A DNA stretch of 64,000 nt from Edolisoma coerulescens (GCA_013397115.1 VWZW01006268.1:1-64000); one strand, 5' to 3'. Positions 12,601-22,795 are shown, counted from the stretch's first letter. Notes: generated from the sequence alone by a model not told the origin. Made by a program: numbers and translations.

Positions 12601-15434
12601 AAGCTTGGGGGGAGCATGGTGAAGAGTTTCCCAGAGCAGCTTGCTTTGAGTTTATGAAGGTGCTGAGGGCCAGCCTCAGATCTCTCTACACCCTGTGGTC
12701 TTCTTTGGGGTATGCAACGAGCAGCTGGTGCTGAGGGCCATGCTGGAAAGGTGAACCATTGAGAGGGGTTTGTGGGAGCCCCCAGACTCTGTTTATAGAG
12801 TGACTGCGAGCTGAAGTCCCCATGTAGGATGCAAGTGGGGTCAGGTATTAAAAAGGCTGCACAGTCCATGAGTCCTGTAGCCCATGGGTGCCTTGTTGTC
12901 TCCTCCTGTCACAGCATTCAGGAGGGCAGGCCTGAGGAGAGGGTGGTGACCATGGAGCTCCTCTCATTCTATATTCAGCAGCCTTTTCTGTGCTGGTTTC
13001 CAGCATCCTGCGAAGTGCTGGTGTCTGTTGATTCCTTTGGGATGCAGAAGGGCATAAATCCCTGCTTACTAACATCTTTCTTCCAGCCTGGTTTTCCTCT
13101 ATCCAAAATGACCCCTTGGCTGCACTCCCTGTCTGCCCCCTGCCCTCCATGGGGCTCACAAAGCAGTGCCAGGCATTCCCAGTGCAGAGCCCCTCAGGGA
13201 TCCCCGCAGGTCCCTCCAGCTGGGGGATGGATGCTGAGCTGATGGTGTGGCCCAGAGCATCCTCTTGGACAGCAGGACCATGGCTGCTCCACAAGGAGGG
13301 AGACCTGCACCACGGACCACGTTATCCTGATGGAGCAACTCCGTGTGCAGGGCTCCTGAGCTGCTATTTCAGGACTTTTGACCACCAGGCATTCAGGAAT
13401 GACCATTTGCAACCCAGCCAGGGGCTCACAGACACTGCAATGTCCTCGCTGCACAGGCTTTGCCTCCAAAAGGTTGCTGTTTTTCAAATAAATTTGTTTT
13501 ACCATCTAAGGCACAAGACAGCTCTGCAGAGCTTGTTTGCTCAGACTTTTTCGTGCTCCTTCTTCCTCCAAACACAACACTGGCAGCTCCAGCTGTCTGC
13601 TGGCTCCTAGCAAACACGTAATTCCCTGACCCCAGCTTACTGCATGTCCAGACTTTGAAATTCAAGGCTTTTTTAAAGCTTGGGGAAATGATCTAAGACG
13701 GCCTTGGTGTGGGGTTGGGTTCTTCTTAGTGCCACCTTCCACATGTGCATGCACTGCCCTCTCCTCCAGGCTGGGCACTGCCCAAGGAGCATCACTGAAC
13801 CTCAGAGCATCTTCCAAAGCAAACAAGCCCCTGGGAGAAGCCCAGGAGGAGCCTTTACAAGCCAGGGGATACCAGCAAGGGAGGAGATGGCCAGAATCAC
13901 CAGTACTTTTCCACCTCCCTCTCCAAACCACCCTTCCAGGAGTGAAGAACCAGTGATCTTTGCTGGCAAATGCTGGCAGAGCTCACAGAAGCCTCCAGAA
14001 CAAATGAAGACGAGGGGAAGGGACAGCTCATACCAAGCAGGAGAGGAGGGAGCTACTCAGCCTCGACAGAGCAAAAGGGTTCATCACCCCCTCCCCACAG
14101 CTCCTCTGCCACAGGTCCTTCATGCCACCACAGCAGCCATCCCCAGCACCCCCTCCCAGCCCTCTGACATTCCAAGGAAGCTGCCCTCCATTCCCTCACC
14201 CCTGTTTTGCACAGACACCCCACTGGAAGGTGGGTGAGGTCCTGAGACTGGAAAGAGGGTTTTCTCTGAGTGGCCAAACCTCACTAAATTAGGAAGCAGA
14301 GCCCAGCCTGGCTGGTGTCCTGGCAGCACAGGTTTGGTGTGGTTCTATACCCAGAGAGCTGCCGTGCATGGAACGGAAAGGATGCAGTGACATCAGATAT
14401 CCTGGGAGAGACCAAGAAACCTTGTCCAACCCTTTCTGTCCCAGCAAATCCCTCCCTGTGCTGGCCCCAGGGCGGGCTGTGCTGGCCCGGCCGCGCAGGT
14501 GGAGCGGAGGAGCGGGGAGGACTTGGCAGGGGGACAGGTCCCCTGGCTGGCAGGGGAGAGGACGGGGGAGCTTCAGTGTCCCCGGGGCGGAAGGGAGCGG
14601 GCAGCCCTCGCATATTAAGCGGCCAGCTGAGCTCCTCTGCGCCCGCACACAGTCCCTGCCAAACAGGAACCGGCGGGGACAAGGCCAGGGGGTGTCACCA
14701 GCTGCGCTCTCCTCCTGGCTCACATCACAGCCGCTGTTAGCTGCGCTGCCTCGTCCTACAGAGGCTCTGCAGCAGTGAGGCAAGGGGCTCTTCCGTCTGG
14801 AGATTGTCTCCCAGCAAGACACAACCCCGAAGTGTCCTGGATCCCTCAAACCCAGTCTGGGGACCCTCAGATCTGAGCAGGAAAGGGAAAAACAATAGTA
14901 GACACCCCAACATTTTGGTCTCTGATACCCCTAGGAATGTCTGTGGGAAAGGGTTTTCTAAAGGATTTAATTCTCAAGTGCTCTGTCTCATTGTCTCGCT
15001 GTCAACTCTTTCCTTCCTCCACTTCCATATTTCTTCTGATTGACAATTAAGATGATAGAGTTTCATTCCTTGTGCCTGGCACTCATATCAGGGAATTTCT
15101 AACATGAAAAATGTGGAGTGATTGGTAAAAAAAAAAAAGCGTCCAGAGAAGGAAAGAGCCATTTTGACTGTGATTTTCCTAAAGGCATCCAGGAGAGCAA
15201 CAGACATCTAAACCCCACTGTCTCATTTTGCAAAATCAAACGAATTTATCTTGGAAACACGATTTGGCCCAAGGTTTTGGCTAGAAAAGCCAGTATGTGG
15301 GTCTGTAATACTGAACAGACAAGGCAGGAAATGGAGAGAACGCCCTTCTCCAAGTGTCTGAGTGCTCAGCCTGGAGCCCAGCGGCACACAGTGGCCTCCT
15401 TCCTCATCCCTCCTTTTCCTCTGCTTTATTCAAG
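9690..15434 (+). other. SPARC: SPARC intron 1
   Basis: This long first intron (about 5.7 kb) separates the proposed non-coding exon 1 from the ATG exon. A long intron 1 is normal for SPARC. It contains a 19-A run at 10274-10292, a 12-A run at 15127-15138, an XBP1/ATF6-like TGACGTG at 10539-10545 and an AP-1 consensus TGACTCA at 10990-10996. A CpG-rich block lies at about 14460-14774 and is listed separately. Open frames inside it have no domain or splice support. Confidence 0.6.
14460..14774 (+). promoter_or_regulatory. CpG-rich block with TATA-like motif, possible alternative SPARC promoter
   Basis: GC and CpG density rise sharply here inside SPARC intron 1. Purine-rich GGAG tracts at about 14501-14570 recall the proximal GGA boxes. 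An ATATTAA motif at 14612-14618 could act as a weak TATA box, giving a start near 14642. A GTGAGG donor at 14775 could splice such an exon to the SPARC ATG exon acceptor at 15434. All of this is inference. It could equally be an intronic enhancer or a chance GC-rich patch. Confidence 0.35.
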
Positions 15435-15446
15435 GTCTGCTGAAAG

Positions 15447-15503
15447 ATGAGGGCCTGGATTTTCTTCCTTCTCTGCCTGGCAGGCAAAGCCCTGGCAGCA
15501 CCG
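15447..15503 (+). CDS. SPARC: SPARC coding exon 1 (gene exon 2): signal peptide
   Basis: Encodes residues 1-19: a hydrophobic signal peptide (MRAWIFFLLCLAGKALA) and the first two mature residues, Ala-Pro. The exon itself starts at 15435, after the acceptor TTTATTCAAG, leaving 12 untranslated bases before the ATG. The donor is GTAAGT at 15504 (phase 0). Confidence 0.97.
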
Positions 15504-18482
15504 GTAAGTGCAGGAGACAGCGGAGCCTCTGCTCGGGGTTGTCCATCTGGAGGATTAGATGGGGATTTTCTTTTACAACAAATAAAGTACTGAGGGATGA
15601 GGGGCAACTTGAGGGTGGTCCTACTGCCTGTTCCAGTGGGTCACCCCCTTGGGACTGCCCCATGGACCCCCACTCATGGGTCTTTCCCCCTGCAGCAGGA
15701 GGCTCTGCCCGATGAGACAGAGGTCATCGAAGACCCCACCACAGAGGTAGGTGATTCTGTCCCTCCTCCTCACCCATCTCCTCAGCACCCACTGCTCTGG
15801 AGAGAGCACCCCCAAAGCGCTGGGGAGCCATGGGGGGGCTGCTCTGCCCCCCAGGAGCTGGGGCTGTGCTCTGTGTGCACCCACAGCAGAAACACCAACC
15901 TCTTCTGCAGGAGCCCGTTGGGGCTAATCCCGTCCAGGTGGAGGTGGGAGAGTTCGAGGAACCCACAGAGGATGTAGAGGAGATTGTTGCAGAGAGTAAG
16001 TCACTCTTCCCCTGCCCTCCTGCTGGCAGGGACACCATCCCCTCCCTGTGTGGGGGAGCTTTATCCACCCCAAACCATGAGGGCTCCTATGGGAAGGGCT
16101 GTAGCACAAGGACGATGCCAGCCTGGATGCAGATTTAAAGCAAAAGAGGCACATGGCCTCTTCCAGCCCTGGGCTCTCTGTAAGCCCATCTTTGCAACAG
16201 AAAAATGGCTAAAGAAAGGAGTCCAGGATTAGCTCCAGAGCTAACATGGACTTCTGGAAACCCTCACATCTTCCCAGTGCGAGAACAGATGCGGGGGCTG
16301 TCCCTGGTGAAGTCTCTGTCTTCCCTCTGTGCTGAGGTGCCCTGAGCATCTCGTGGGAGGTGAGGATGTGGCTGGCTTTGACTTTGCTCCCCTCCTTCTC
16401 CAGACCCCTGCCAGAACCACCACTGCAAGCACGGCAAGGTGTGCGAGGTGGATGACAACAACTCGCCCATGTGTGTGTGCCAGGACCCCTCCAGCTGCCC
16501 CGCCACCGCCGGCGTCTTCGAGAAGGTGAGGGCAGCAGCTGCTCGGTGGCCCAGGGCAGGGAGGGACCCACATGGGCTTTGCCAGAGATGGTGACAGATG
16601 GAGACAGAGTCAGGGTGGCTGGTCCCCATCTGGTGGTGAAGAAGGAGCCATTGCCCACCCCAAGAAACGAGTCAAACATCTCATGTGGAGGCTCTCCCTG
16701 CCTCTCACGCAGCATCGCCCCTTCCTGTGCAGGTCTGTGGCACTGACAACAAGACCTACGACTCCTCCTGCCATTTCTTTGCCACCAAGTGCACCTTGGA
16801 GGGAACCAAGAAGGGACACAAGCTGCACCTGGACTACATTGGGCCTTGCAAATGTAAGTGGAGCCACCCCCTCAGACAAGGGGACCCCTAACTGGGCACA
16901 GTCCCCACATTCGCAGTCTGAGGGAGAGCAAAGGTCCTGGCAGGCTCGGGGCTGAGGTGGGAGGGCACTGGGGCTGCGTGTCCAGGGTGTGGGGCTGCGT
17001 GTCCAGGGTGTGGGGCTGCGTGTCCAGATGCTGCACTGACCACTGTGTATGACTTGCAGTCATCCCTGCCTGCCTGGACACAGAGCTGACCGAGTTCCCC
17101 CTGCGCATGCGGGACTGGCTCAAGAACGTGCTGATCACCCTGTACGAGCGTGACGAGGACAACAACCTGCTGACCGAGAAGCAGAAGCTCAAGGTGAGGG
17201 ACAGGGGAGTCTGGGAGCTCATCCCTGCAGTGGAGCCAGCACAGACAGGGAGCCTGTCCAGAATGATCTGTGGGATCCCTGTGAAGACCCTCCCAAGGTG
17301 CCCCTTTGCACCCCATTTCCCTGCTGACAAGGTCTCCCTGGCCTCTCCCATGGCAGGTGAAGAAGATCCATGAGAACGAGAAGCGCCTGGAGGCCGGTGA
17401 CCACACCGTGGAGCTCCTGGCCCGGGACTTTGAGAAGAACTACAACATGTACATCTTCCCCGTGCACTGGCAGTTCGGGCAGCTGGACCAGCACCCCATT
17501 GATGGGTGAGTGCCAGCAGAGCAGGACGGGGACCCCACCAGGACCATTTCCTGCCCAAGGATCAGAGTGATTTTGCAGTAGAAGGTGTCAAGGCAGGCTG
17601 GAGATGTGACACAAGTGGGCGGCTGGTGGCAGAGTCACATCTTGCAGAGGTTGGGGCAAACCAGGCTGGGGTAGAGGCACCTTTGCCTCCTGCAAACAGC
17701 TCTTCTGCAGGAAGAGGGGCCTCCCCCAGCCCCAGCTGCTCCCACCTCCCCTGGGTGCGGAGTTTCTCTCTTCTCAGATTTACTGTTCTATGATAGTCCC
17801 CTAAAATATCTTAGTCCAAAGGCCCCGGGATAACTGGAGCAGCTGAGATAGCAGCTGCTGGCTTAGCTGTGGGCTGGAGATGGGCATGAGAGTGCTCACA
17901 CATGCAGGCCTGTGGGGTGGGGGCAGCTGGCAGGGACCCCCAGCTGGCAGCTATTTTGTGACCAGCACAGCCGGCTGCAAAGGCAGACACCAGCCCTTGA
18001 CCCCTGTGACACTCAGTGGCTGATACTGGGAGGGCACTGGGACAGCAGCCAAAGCAGAGAGCTGGGGCCAGCATCTGCCCTCCTGTGACCGTGTGGTCAC
18101 CTTGGCAGGTACCTGTCCCACACCGAGCTGGCCCCGCTCCGTGCCCCCCTGATCCCCATGGAGCACTGCACCACGCGCTTCTTCGAGGCCTGCGACCTGG
18201 ACAACGACAAGTACATCGCCCTGGAGGAGTGGGCCAGCTGCTTTGGCATCAAGGAGCGTAAGTGCTGAGGAGGGCAGCAACGGGGGTGGAGGGGAGACTG
18301 AAGAGCACCCCCGGAACCCCCACTGAGGATGAAGCAATGCATTACAGCCAGCCCTGGGAGAGGGAAGGCAGGGGGCAGTGGGGAAGGTGCAGCAACAGTG
18401 GGACCCTGGCAGCATCCGCCTCCTGACTTTGTCTCTCTCTTTTCCTTCCACAGAGGACATAGACAAGGATCTGGTGATCTAA
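15447..18482 (+). CDS. SPARC: SPARC (osteonectin / BM-40), complete coding region, nine coding exons
   Basis: Secreted matricellular glycoprotein that binds collagen and calcium and modulates matrix assembly and cell adhesion. Coding exons: 15447-15503, 15696-15746, 15911-15995, 16404-16525, 16733-16853, 17060-17193, 17357-17505, 18109-18257 and 18454-18482. They total 897 bases, or 298 residues plus TAA, in frame throughout with GT-AG introns. Residues 1-17 are the signal peptide. Residues 18 to about 66 form the Glu/Asp-rich calcium-binding region. Residues 67-144 are the cysteine-rich follistatin-like domain, with a KKGHK copper-binding motif at 131-135 and an NKT glycosylation site at 111. 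Residues 150-298 are the extracellular calcium domain, with a variant EF-hand at 234-246 and a canonical one at 269-280 locked by Cys268-Cys284. The collagen-contact positions known in human SPARC are present (Arg161, Asn168, Leu254, Met257, Glu258). The ATG is chosen because the signal peptide follows it directly and matches the family. Length equals the usual avian form. Confidence 0.98.
15696..15746 (+). CDS. SPARC: SPARC coding exon 2: acidic region, first part
   Basis: Encodes residues 20-36 (begins QEALPDETEVIED). The acceptor is TGCAGCAG, so two AGs lie three bases apart. Using the upstream AG gives the Gln-Glu start chosen here, and the downstream one would drop a single Gln. The donor is GTAGGT at 15747 (phase 0). 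Confidence 0.95.
15911..15995 (+). CDS. SPARC: SPARC coding exon 3: acidic region, second part
   Basis: Encodes residues 37-64 plus the first base of codon 65. The GANPVQVEVGEFEE stretch and the Glu-rich tail are typical of the low-affinity calcium-binding N-terminal domain. Acceptor TTCTGCAG, donor GTAAGT at 15996 (phase 1). Confidence 0.96.
16404..16525 (+). CDS. SPARC: SPARC coding exon 4: start of follistatin-like domain
   Basis: Encodes residues 65-105, including Cys67, 72, 78, 88, 90 and 96 of the EGF-like half of the follistatin module (PCQNHHCKHGKVCE and PMCVCQDPSSCP). The segment before the exon end reads PATAGVFEK, where mammalian SPARC has PAPIGEFEK. Acceptor TTCTCCAG, donor GTGAGG at 16526 (phase 0). 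Confidence 0.97.
16733..16853 (+). CDS. SPARC: SPARC coding exon 5: Kazal-like half of follistatin domain
   Basis: Encodes residues 106-145 plus the first base of codon 146. It carries Cys107, 118, 125 and 144, the NKT sequon at 111-113 and the copper-binding KKGHK motif at 131-135. Acceptor CTGTGCAG, donor GTAAGT at 16854 (phase 1). Confidence 0.97.
16970..17028 (+). repeat. 21-bp minisatellite in SPARC intron between coding exons 5 and 6
   Basis: About 2.8 nearly perfect copies of a 21-base unit starting GGGGCTGCGTGTCCAGGGTG begin at 16970, 16991 and 17012. It lies wholly inside the 206-bp intron, ending about 30 bases before the acceptor. Copy number is probably variable between individuals, an inference from its perfect repeats. 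Confidence 0.9.
17060..17193 (+). CDS. SPARC: SPARC coding exon 6: start of EC domain
   Basis: Encodes residues 146-190 (codon 146 is split). It includes Cys150, the FPLRMRDWLKNVL helix with collagen-contact residues Arg161 and Asn168, and the DEDNNLLTEKQKL segment. Acceptor GACTTGCAG, donor GTGAGG at 17194 (phase 0). Confidence 0.97.
17357..17505 (+). CDS. SPARC: SPARC coding exon 7: EC domain helices and start of EF-hand 1
   Basis: Encodes residues 191-239 plus two bases of Gly240. It contains the KKIHENEKRLEAGDH helix and the NYNMYIFPVHWQFGQLD segment leading into the variant first EF-hand (Asp234 to Gly240). Acceptor ATGGCAG, donor GTGAGT at 17506 (phase 2). Confidence 0.97.
18109..18257 (+). 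CDS. SPARC: SPARC coding exon 8: EF-hand pair and collagen-binding site
   Basis: Encodes residues 240-289 plus the first base of codon 290. It completes EF-hand 1 and holds the collagen-contact residues Leu254, Met257 and Glu258. It also holds the canonical EF-hand 2 loop DLDNDKYIALEE (269-280), flanked by the Cys268-Cys284 pair. Acceptor CTTGGCAG, donor GTAAGT at 18258 (phase 1). Confidence 0.97.
18454..18482 (+). CDS. SPARC: SPARC coding exon 9 (gene exon 10): C-terminus
   Basis: Encodes the last nine residues (290-298, QDIDKDLVI) and TAA at 18480-18482. The DLVI ending is the conserved SPARC C-terminus. The acceptor is CTTCCACAG after a pyrimidine-rich tract. Confidence 0.96.
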
Positions 18483-19205
18483 ACGCTCCCTTCCTGCTCT
18501 GCTGCCAACTTTGTCATGTTTTAACCTTCCCACTTCCTTTGGTTTTTAAACTGCTTTTGTTTTGTTTTGTTTTTTTCCCTGGGAACAAGGTGCTAATATA
18601 GGTCTAAACATATGTAGCAACGGTGCTAAGAGAAATAACAGTCCTCGTTCATAGCCTTATCTATTACCACTAGATTACTCACCCAGCTGTTTCCACACGC
18701 TCTTACCAGCCTTTTCTCTCTCGGAGTGTCTTTACCGCCGCCTGTTCCTGTGCTAAATATCCGCTCCGCCTCGGCATCGCTCTCCCATCGGCTTCTCTTA
18801 ACTTCTCGCTAACAGCACCTTCCTGGACCCGTCAGATGCAAAACCCTCTCAGCTGATTCACCGCCCCAGCCGCAGATGCCAGCGAGGGGAGGCAGAGCCA
18901 GAGGATGTAGGAGGATTGGGTTCTCAAGTAAAGCAGCTGCAGGTGACATTGTGGCCACCCAGCTCGTGGTAGGAAGGATGGAGAGGGGTGAGAAAGACAG
19001 AGAGTGGTAGGATTTTGTTTTCCTTTTTTTTTTTTCCCCCTCCCAAGCCCAGGGCTTGAATTTAGCAGTTATTGGGCACACGAAAAACAAAGAGAAATCG
19101 AACAAGTGAATAGGGAAGCGCACAGAATTTAAAAGAAGTAAGATGAAATTATTCTCATCCTGTAAAATCCTCTTGAATAATAAAGGTTTGAAAGTGCTAC
19201 ATGCT
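18483..19205 (+). other. SPARC: SPARC 3' UTR (approximate end)
   Basis: Follows the TAA stop. The first plausible poly(A) signal is AATAAA at 19179-19184. A GT-rich stretch (GTCGTGTTTTCTGTGGTTTT type) at about 19233-19258 could be the downstream element, placing cleavage near 19205. Further AATAAA motifs at 19705-19710 and 20010-20015 could give longer messages. A long antisense open frame across this region has no support as a gene. Confidence 0.7.
19179..19184 (+). terminator. SPARC: Poly(A) signal AATAAA, likely SPARC
   Basis: Canonical hexamer about 700 bases after the SPARC stop codon, followed within 50-80 bases by a GT-rich segment. Two later AATAAA motifs (19705 and 20010) are possible distal sites. 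Confidence 0.65.
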
Positions 19206-21746
19206 TCACCATCACTCAATGACCACGCTGCTGTCGTGTTTTCTGTGGTTTTCTGTGCAAGATGGGGTGTGGCCGCCTGTCCCCCGGGGTGTGCGTGGCT
19301 CACCGTGATGTTGTGATTCAGCTGTAGGTGAGATAAAGCTCTTGGCTCTCCCCAGATCACAGTGCCCTTAAGCACTGCCCACCCCTCTGCCTTGGCTGTG
19401 CTTAAATTCCAGCCCTGCTCTCCCAGGGAAGCTGTGTCACCCTTGGAAGGGACGTTTCTGCCCAGAAAGTGGCGCGTTTGCCACATGCTCGAGGGAAAGG
19501 CTGTAATATTTCTTCCTGCTGTGGATTTAAGGGATGCAAAGGATGGAAGGGAGAAGGTATTTGGATTTTGCTTAATAAGAGAGGGTCCTGACAGGAGCAA
19601 AGTGATGGTTAAATCTCACAGGCTCTTTTTTTACCTCTGAATGTTCCCTGTGCCATATATTATTAAATTCCTGCCACAGTGTGAGCAACCTGATGAGTCT
19701 CTCTAATAAAAAATACTGATTTGAAACACTGACCATAAACCAGCCTGCAGTGTTCCTCTGTTTCATCCCATCCTGTGAGGGGGATTGCCCCCTCAACACC
19801 AACCTCATGCATGGGTTCAAGTTGTTACCACAGATCTCCCAGCCCCAGAAAGGGTTTTGGTCCAAGGTAAGCTGAGGTGCTTCTGCCCATTCCAGCCCAT
19901 CACTTAAAGGGCTTGGGGGATATTGGATGGGTAAGGTGGGCAGAGACGGGGTCACTGCAGCAGCCAGCACAGACACTCACATGGCTCTCAGGCCCTTGCT
20001 TTCATCAGCAATAAAATCCCTGGGAAAGGCAAAAAGGCACAACAGCAGGAAAATAAACGCCCCCATTTGCATGGGCTAAAAATAGGCAAGTTGCAAGAGC
20101 ACTGGCTCAGCTGCGAGGTCGCTGTTGACAGCCCCTGTGGGATGTGCTGCGCTCCCGGCAGAGCTGTCGGGTCAGATCCTGCACAGGGTCACTCCCGGCT
20201 GCAGAGCCCTGGCAGATCCCCCAGCAGACAGTCACTTCGCAGTGTGTTGCCGAGGTGCTTCACCCCAGTGGGAAACCTGTTGCCCAGAGGGGCCAGGTGA
20301 GGGTTTTCCACCCCTGCCTTGAAGCACAGCACCCATCCCACCCGGCCACACTGCCTCCCAGGGCTGTTAGCCAAAGGGGGGTTCTCAATGCAGACACAGC
20401 GAATGCCTCCCCACCGTGGCAGCAGCCCCTGCGAGCTGGCACACCTGACACAGAGAGGGGCACCACTGCCCACAACCCCTGCAAGAGCCAGCTGGATGTG
20501 ACCCACCTCCGGGCCTGGAGAGCTGTCGAGAGAAGGTTTGGGCAGGGGAGAGGACAGGAAGACAGGCAGGGGCTGGAGGAGATCAGCCATCCTGTGCAAA
20601 CCTGCTTCCCAGTCACTCCCTCTCAGCCAGAAACCCTCGCTCCACTCCCCCGCCGAGATGCAGCTGCATTCCTTCCAGCTCAGCCCTCCTGCCAGCGCCG
20701 CCGGACAGGCACGGGAGCTTCCTCTGCAAGGGAAGCTTTCCAGCCCTCCTCTCCCCTGCCTTCGGTGCAGGAGTCAGCTCTAAGTCCCAGCAAGCTCAGG
20801 AAAGCCAGCAGGCTGCACCAGGAGAGCGGGTTATCACAGCTCTGGAAGGTGAAGTGATCCATCTCCAAGGCCATGTCCCATCCCATGGGACAACACTCAT
20901 GTCCCAGCTGTCTGGAAGAGCCCAAAGGAGCCAACCCAGTGCTATAACAAAGTGCAGCTGCCCTGGCTTTAACTGAGCACCAGAATGAGCTCAGGAGCTG
21001 GAAGCTGGGGCTCTCTTAACCCTTCAAAGGTAACAGCACGAAGTACCAAGTGGCTGGAATTTCACTGCCTTGGGGCAAATGCCATACAAGGGGTTATGTC
21101 AGGACTTGAGGAATAAGCTGGCCTCTTTGAGCTTTCAGACCTAGACAGTCAGCAAGAGTGGAACAGAACAGCCCTTCCCCTGTTAGAGCCGAAATCGAGC
21201 CTTCCCATGCCTGCACAGCAGTAAAGAAACTCGCCTGTACTTTCCGAGTGGAAATTCTCCCTGTGGTTAGTGCAGACTGAGGACACAGTTTGCAAACCTG
21301 AAAAAAAAGGAAATAGAAAAATAACAGAGAAATCTGGATCCAAAACCAGCATCAGCCTGACCCGAGTGCTACAGTGCATCTGCAGAGATGGCTCATTTTG
21401 GTGCAGTTACTCACTGAGCCATGTCTTGCATCCAGAAGAGGAAAGATGGGGCAGACAAAGATTTCTGTAGAGATTTGTGCTGTCCTGTCTGTTTTCCTGG
21501 CCTTTTTGTAAGAGAAACAAACTATGGCATGAATACTGCATTAAGGTTTGTGGCCTGAATATACAAAATGCAGGTGATGGAAAAGGTGACAAGCCAGGGA
21601 TCACCGTGACTACTCCAGTCACACATCTGGAGACAGCCTGGACTCAGAGCCTCACTGTTTGCAAGGTGCAGCTGCACCTGGAGCTGCTGCTACTCTAGCC
21701 AACAGTGACACTGGAAACCCATGGAATTAAATTCATCTTACAGCAG
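19206..21746. other. Intergenic DNA downstream of SPARC
   Basis: No gene is supported. It includes two extra AATAAA motifs that might extend the SPARC message (19705, 20010). The region at 20100-20800 is GC-rich and open in several frames on both strands, but shows no domains or consistent splice structure. Confidence 0.55.
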
Positions 21747-22005
21747 AGAATCATGGAATCACAGAAAATTCTGAGTTGGAAGGGACCCACAAGGATCACT
21801 GATTCCAACTTCTGGGCCCGCACAGGACAACCCCAAGAATTACACCACGTGCCTGAGAGTGTTGTTCAAATGCTTCTTGAAATCAGACAGGTACTCTGGC
21901 CATGTCCCTGGGGAGCCTCTTCCAGTGCCCAACACCCTCTGGATATTCAGTAATATCCAACCTAAGCCTCCCCTGGCGCAGCTTCATGTCATTCCCTCAG
22001 GCTCC
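21747..22005 (-). repeat. CR1 LINE 3' fragment, reverse orientation
   Basis: Read on the + strand, this begins with the reverse complement of a CR1 tail (AGAATCATGGAATCACAG), then GAGTTGGAAGGGACCCACAA and CAGGACAACCCCAAGAATTA. It continues with the GGGGAGCCTCTTCCAGTGCC block and AATATCCAACCTAAGCCTCC, a recognisable CR1 subfamily order. About 20 bases of the consensus seem to be missing near 21945. The element is 5'-truncated and about 260 bp long. Confidence 0.88.
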
Positions 22006-22404
22006 ATGTGTGAAGGCTGGTGTTTCACCCAGGTTCAAGTCTCATTAGCTAAAATCAGCCCTGCAAAGGAAGACTGAACCATATAACTGAGGGCTCTGAC
22101 CCGTGTTCAGGTACCCAGGGGGGTGGCGTTGATGGAGCTATCATCCCCAGTGGGAATCTCACACACAGGTCTCTCTCACAGCAGTTCAAGCACACCCAGA
22201 ACTGCTGCTGAGGGGGGATCTCATCATGGGTCTGCCACAGGGGAGAGGTGCCAGGATCACCTCCACCCCTCTGCCCGGCTCTGACCGGAGGAGCAGCTTC
22301 CAAACTGCCCATACCCACCGCGGAGCATCCTTTTGTCTCACAATCTCTTATCTATTTCAGAGACAGACAAAGTCAGTTAAAGCTTGCCCAGCCTCCAGTG
22401 AAGA

Positions 22405-22795
22405 GACAACGCCGGGAGAAACACTTCGAGGGACGCATCTCCCTGCGGCCGGCCGGGACGGAGGGCAGAGGGGAAGGAAGCAGACCCCCCTCTGCCCCCC
22501 GAAACTGTGAGAGGCGCGTCCTCTTCTTCCTCCTCCTCCTGCTCCTCCTCCTCCTGCTCCATCCCCAGCAGCGGCAGCAGCGCGGAGCGGCCGGCGGGGG
22601 GAGCGATGTGTCCGGGGATGGAGCGGGCGCTGCGGGGAGGCTCTGCCGGAGCCGGGCGGGGCGGGCAGGTTGTCCCTGGGCTGTCCGGGCACCGGGCGGG
22701 AGGAGGGACCCGCTCCCGCATCCCTCAGCCGAGGGCTCTGCCCTTCGCAGCGGAGCGGCTCAGAGCCCTGGTCCCTTTAGGGGCTACGTCCCCAC
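22405..22795. promoter_or_regulatory. Orphan CpG island
   Basis: By eye there are about 30 CpG dinucleotides in some 390 bases, against a CpG-poor background on both sides. G-rich runs such as GCCGGGCGGGGCGGGCAGG near 22650 suggest Sp1-type sites. Islands like this usually mark promoters, but no gene is known between SPARC and FAT2. Possible owners are a long non-coding RNA on either strand, a very distal FAT2 or SPARC start, or an enhancer island. A + strand open frame of 247 codons starting at 22507 crosses it, but low-complexity Ser codons dominate its start, so I do not call it a gene. Confidence 0.6.
22519..22560 (+). repeat. (CTC/TCC)n trinucleotide tract
   Basis: Imperfect pyrimidine trinucleotide repeat of about 42 bases with CTG interruptions, inside the CpG island. 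Confidence 0.85.

Noticed and set aside
18809..19600. 263-codon open frame on the minus strand, antisense to the SPARC 3' UTR
   Set aside because: No recognisable domain, low-complexity Lys/Ser runs from the T-rich UTR and no splice or promoter support. Long chance frames are expected in a 64-kb GC-rich window.
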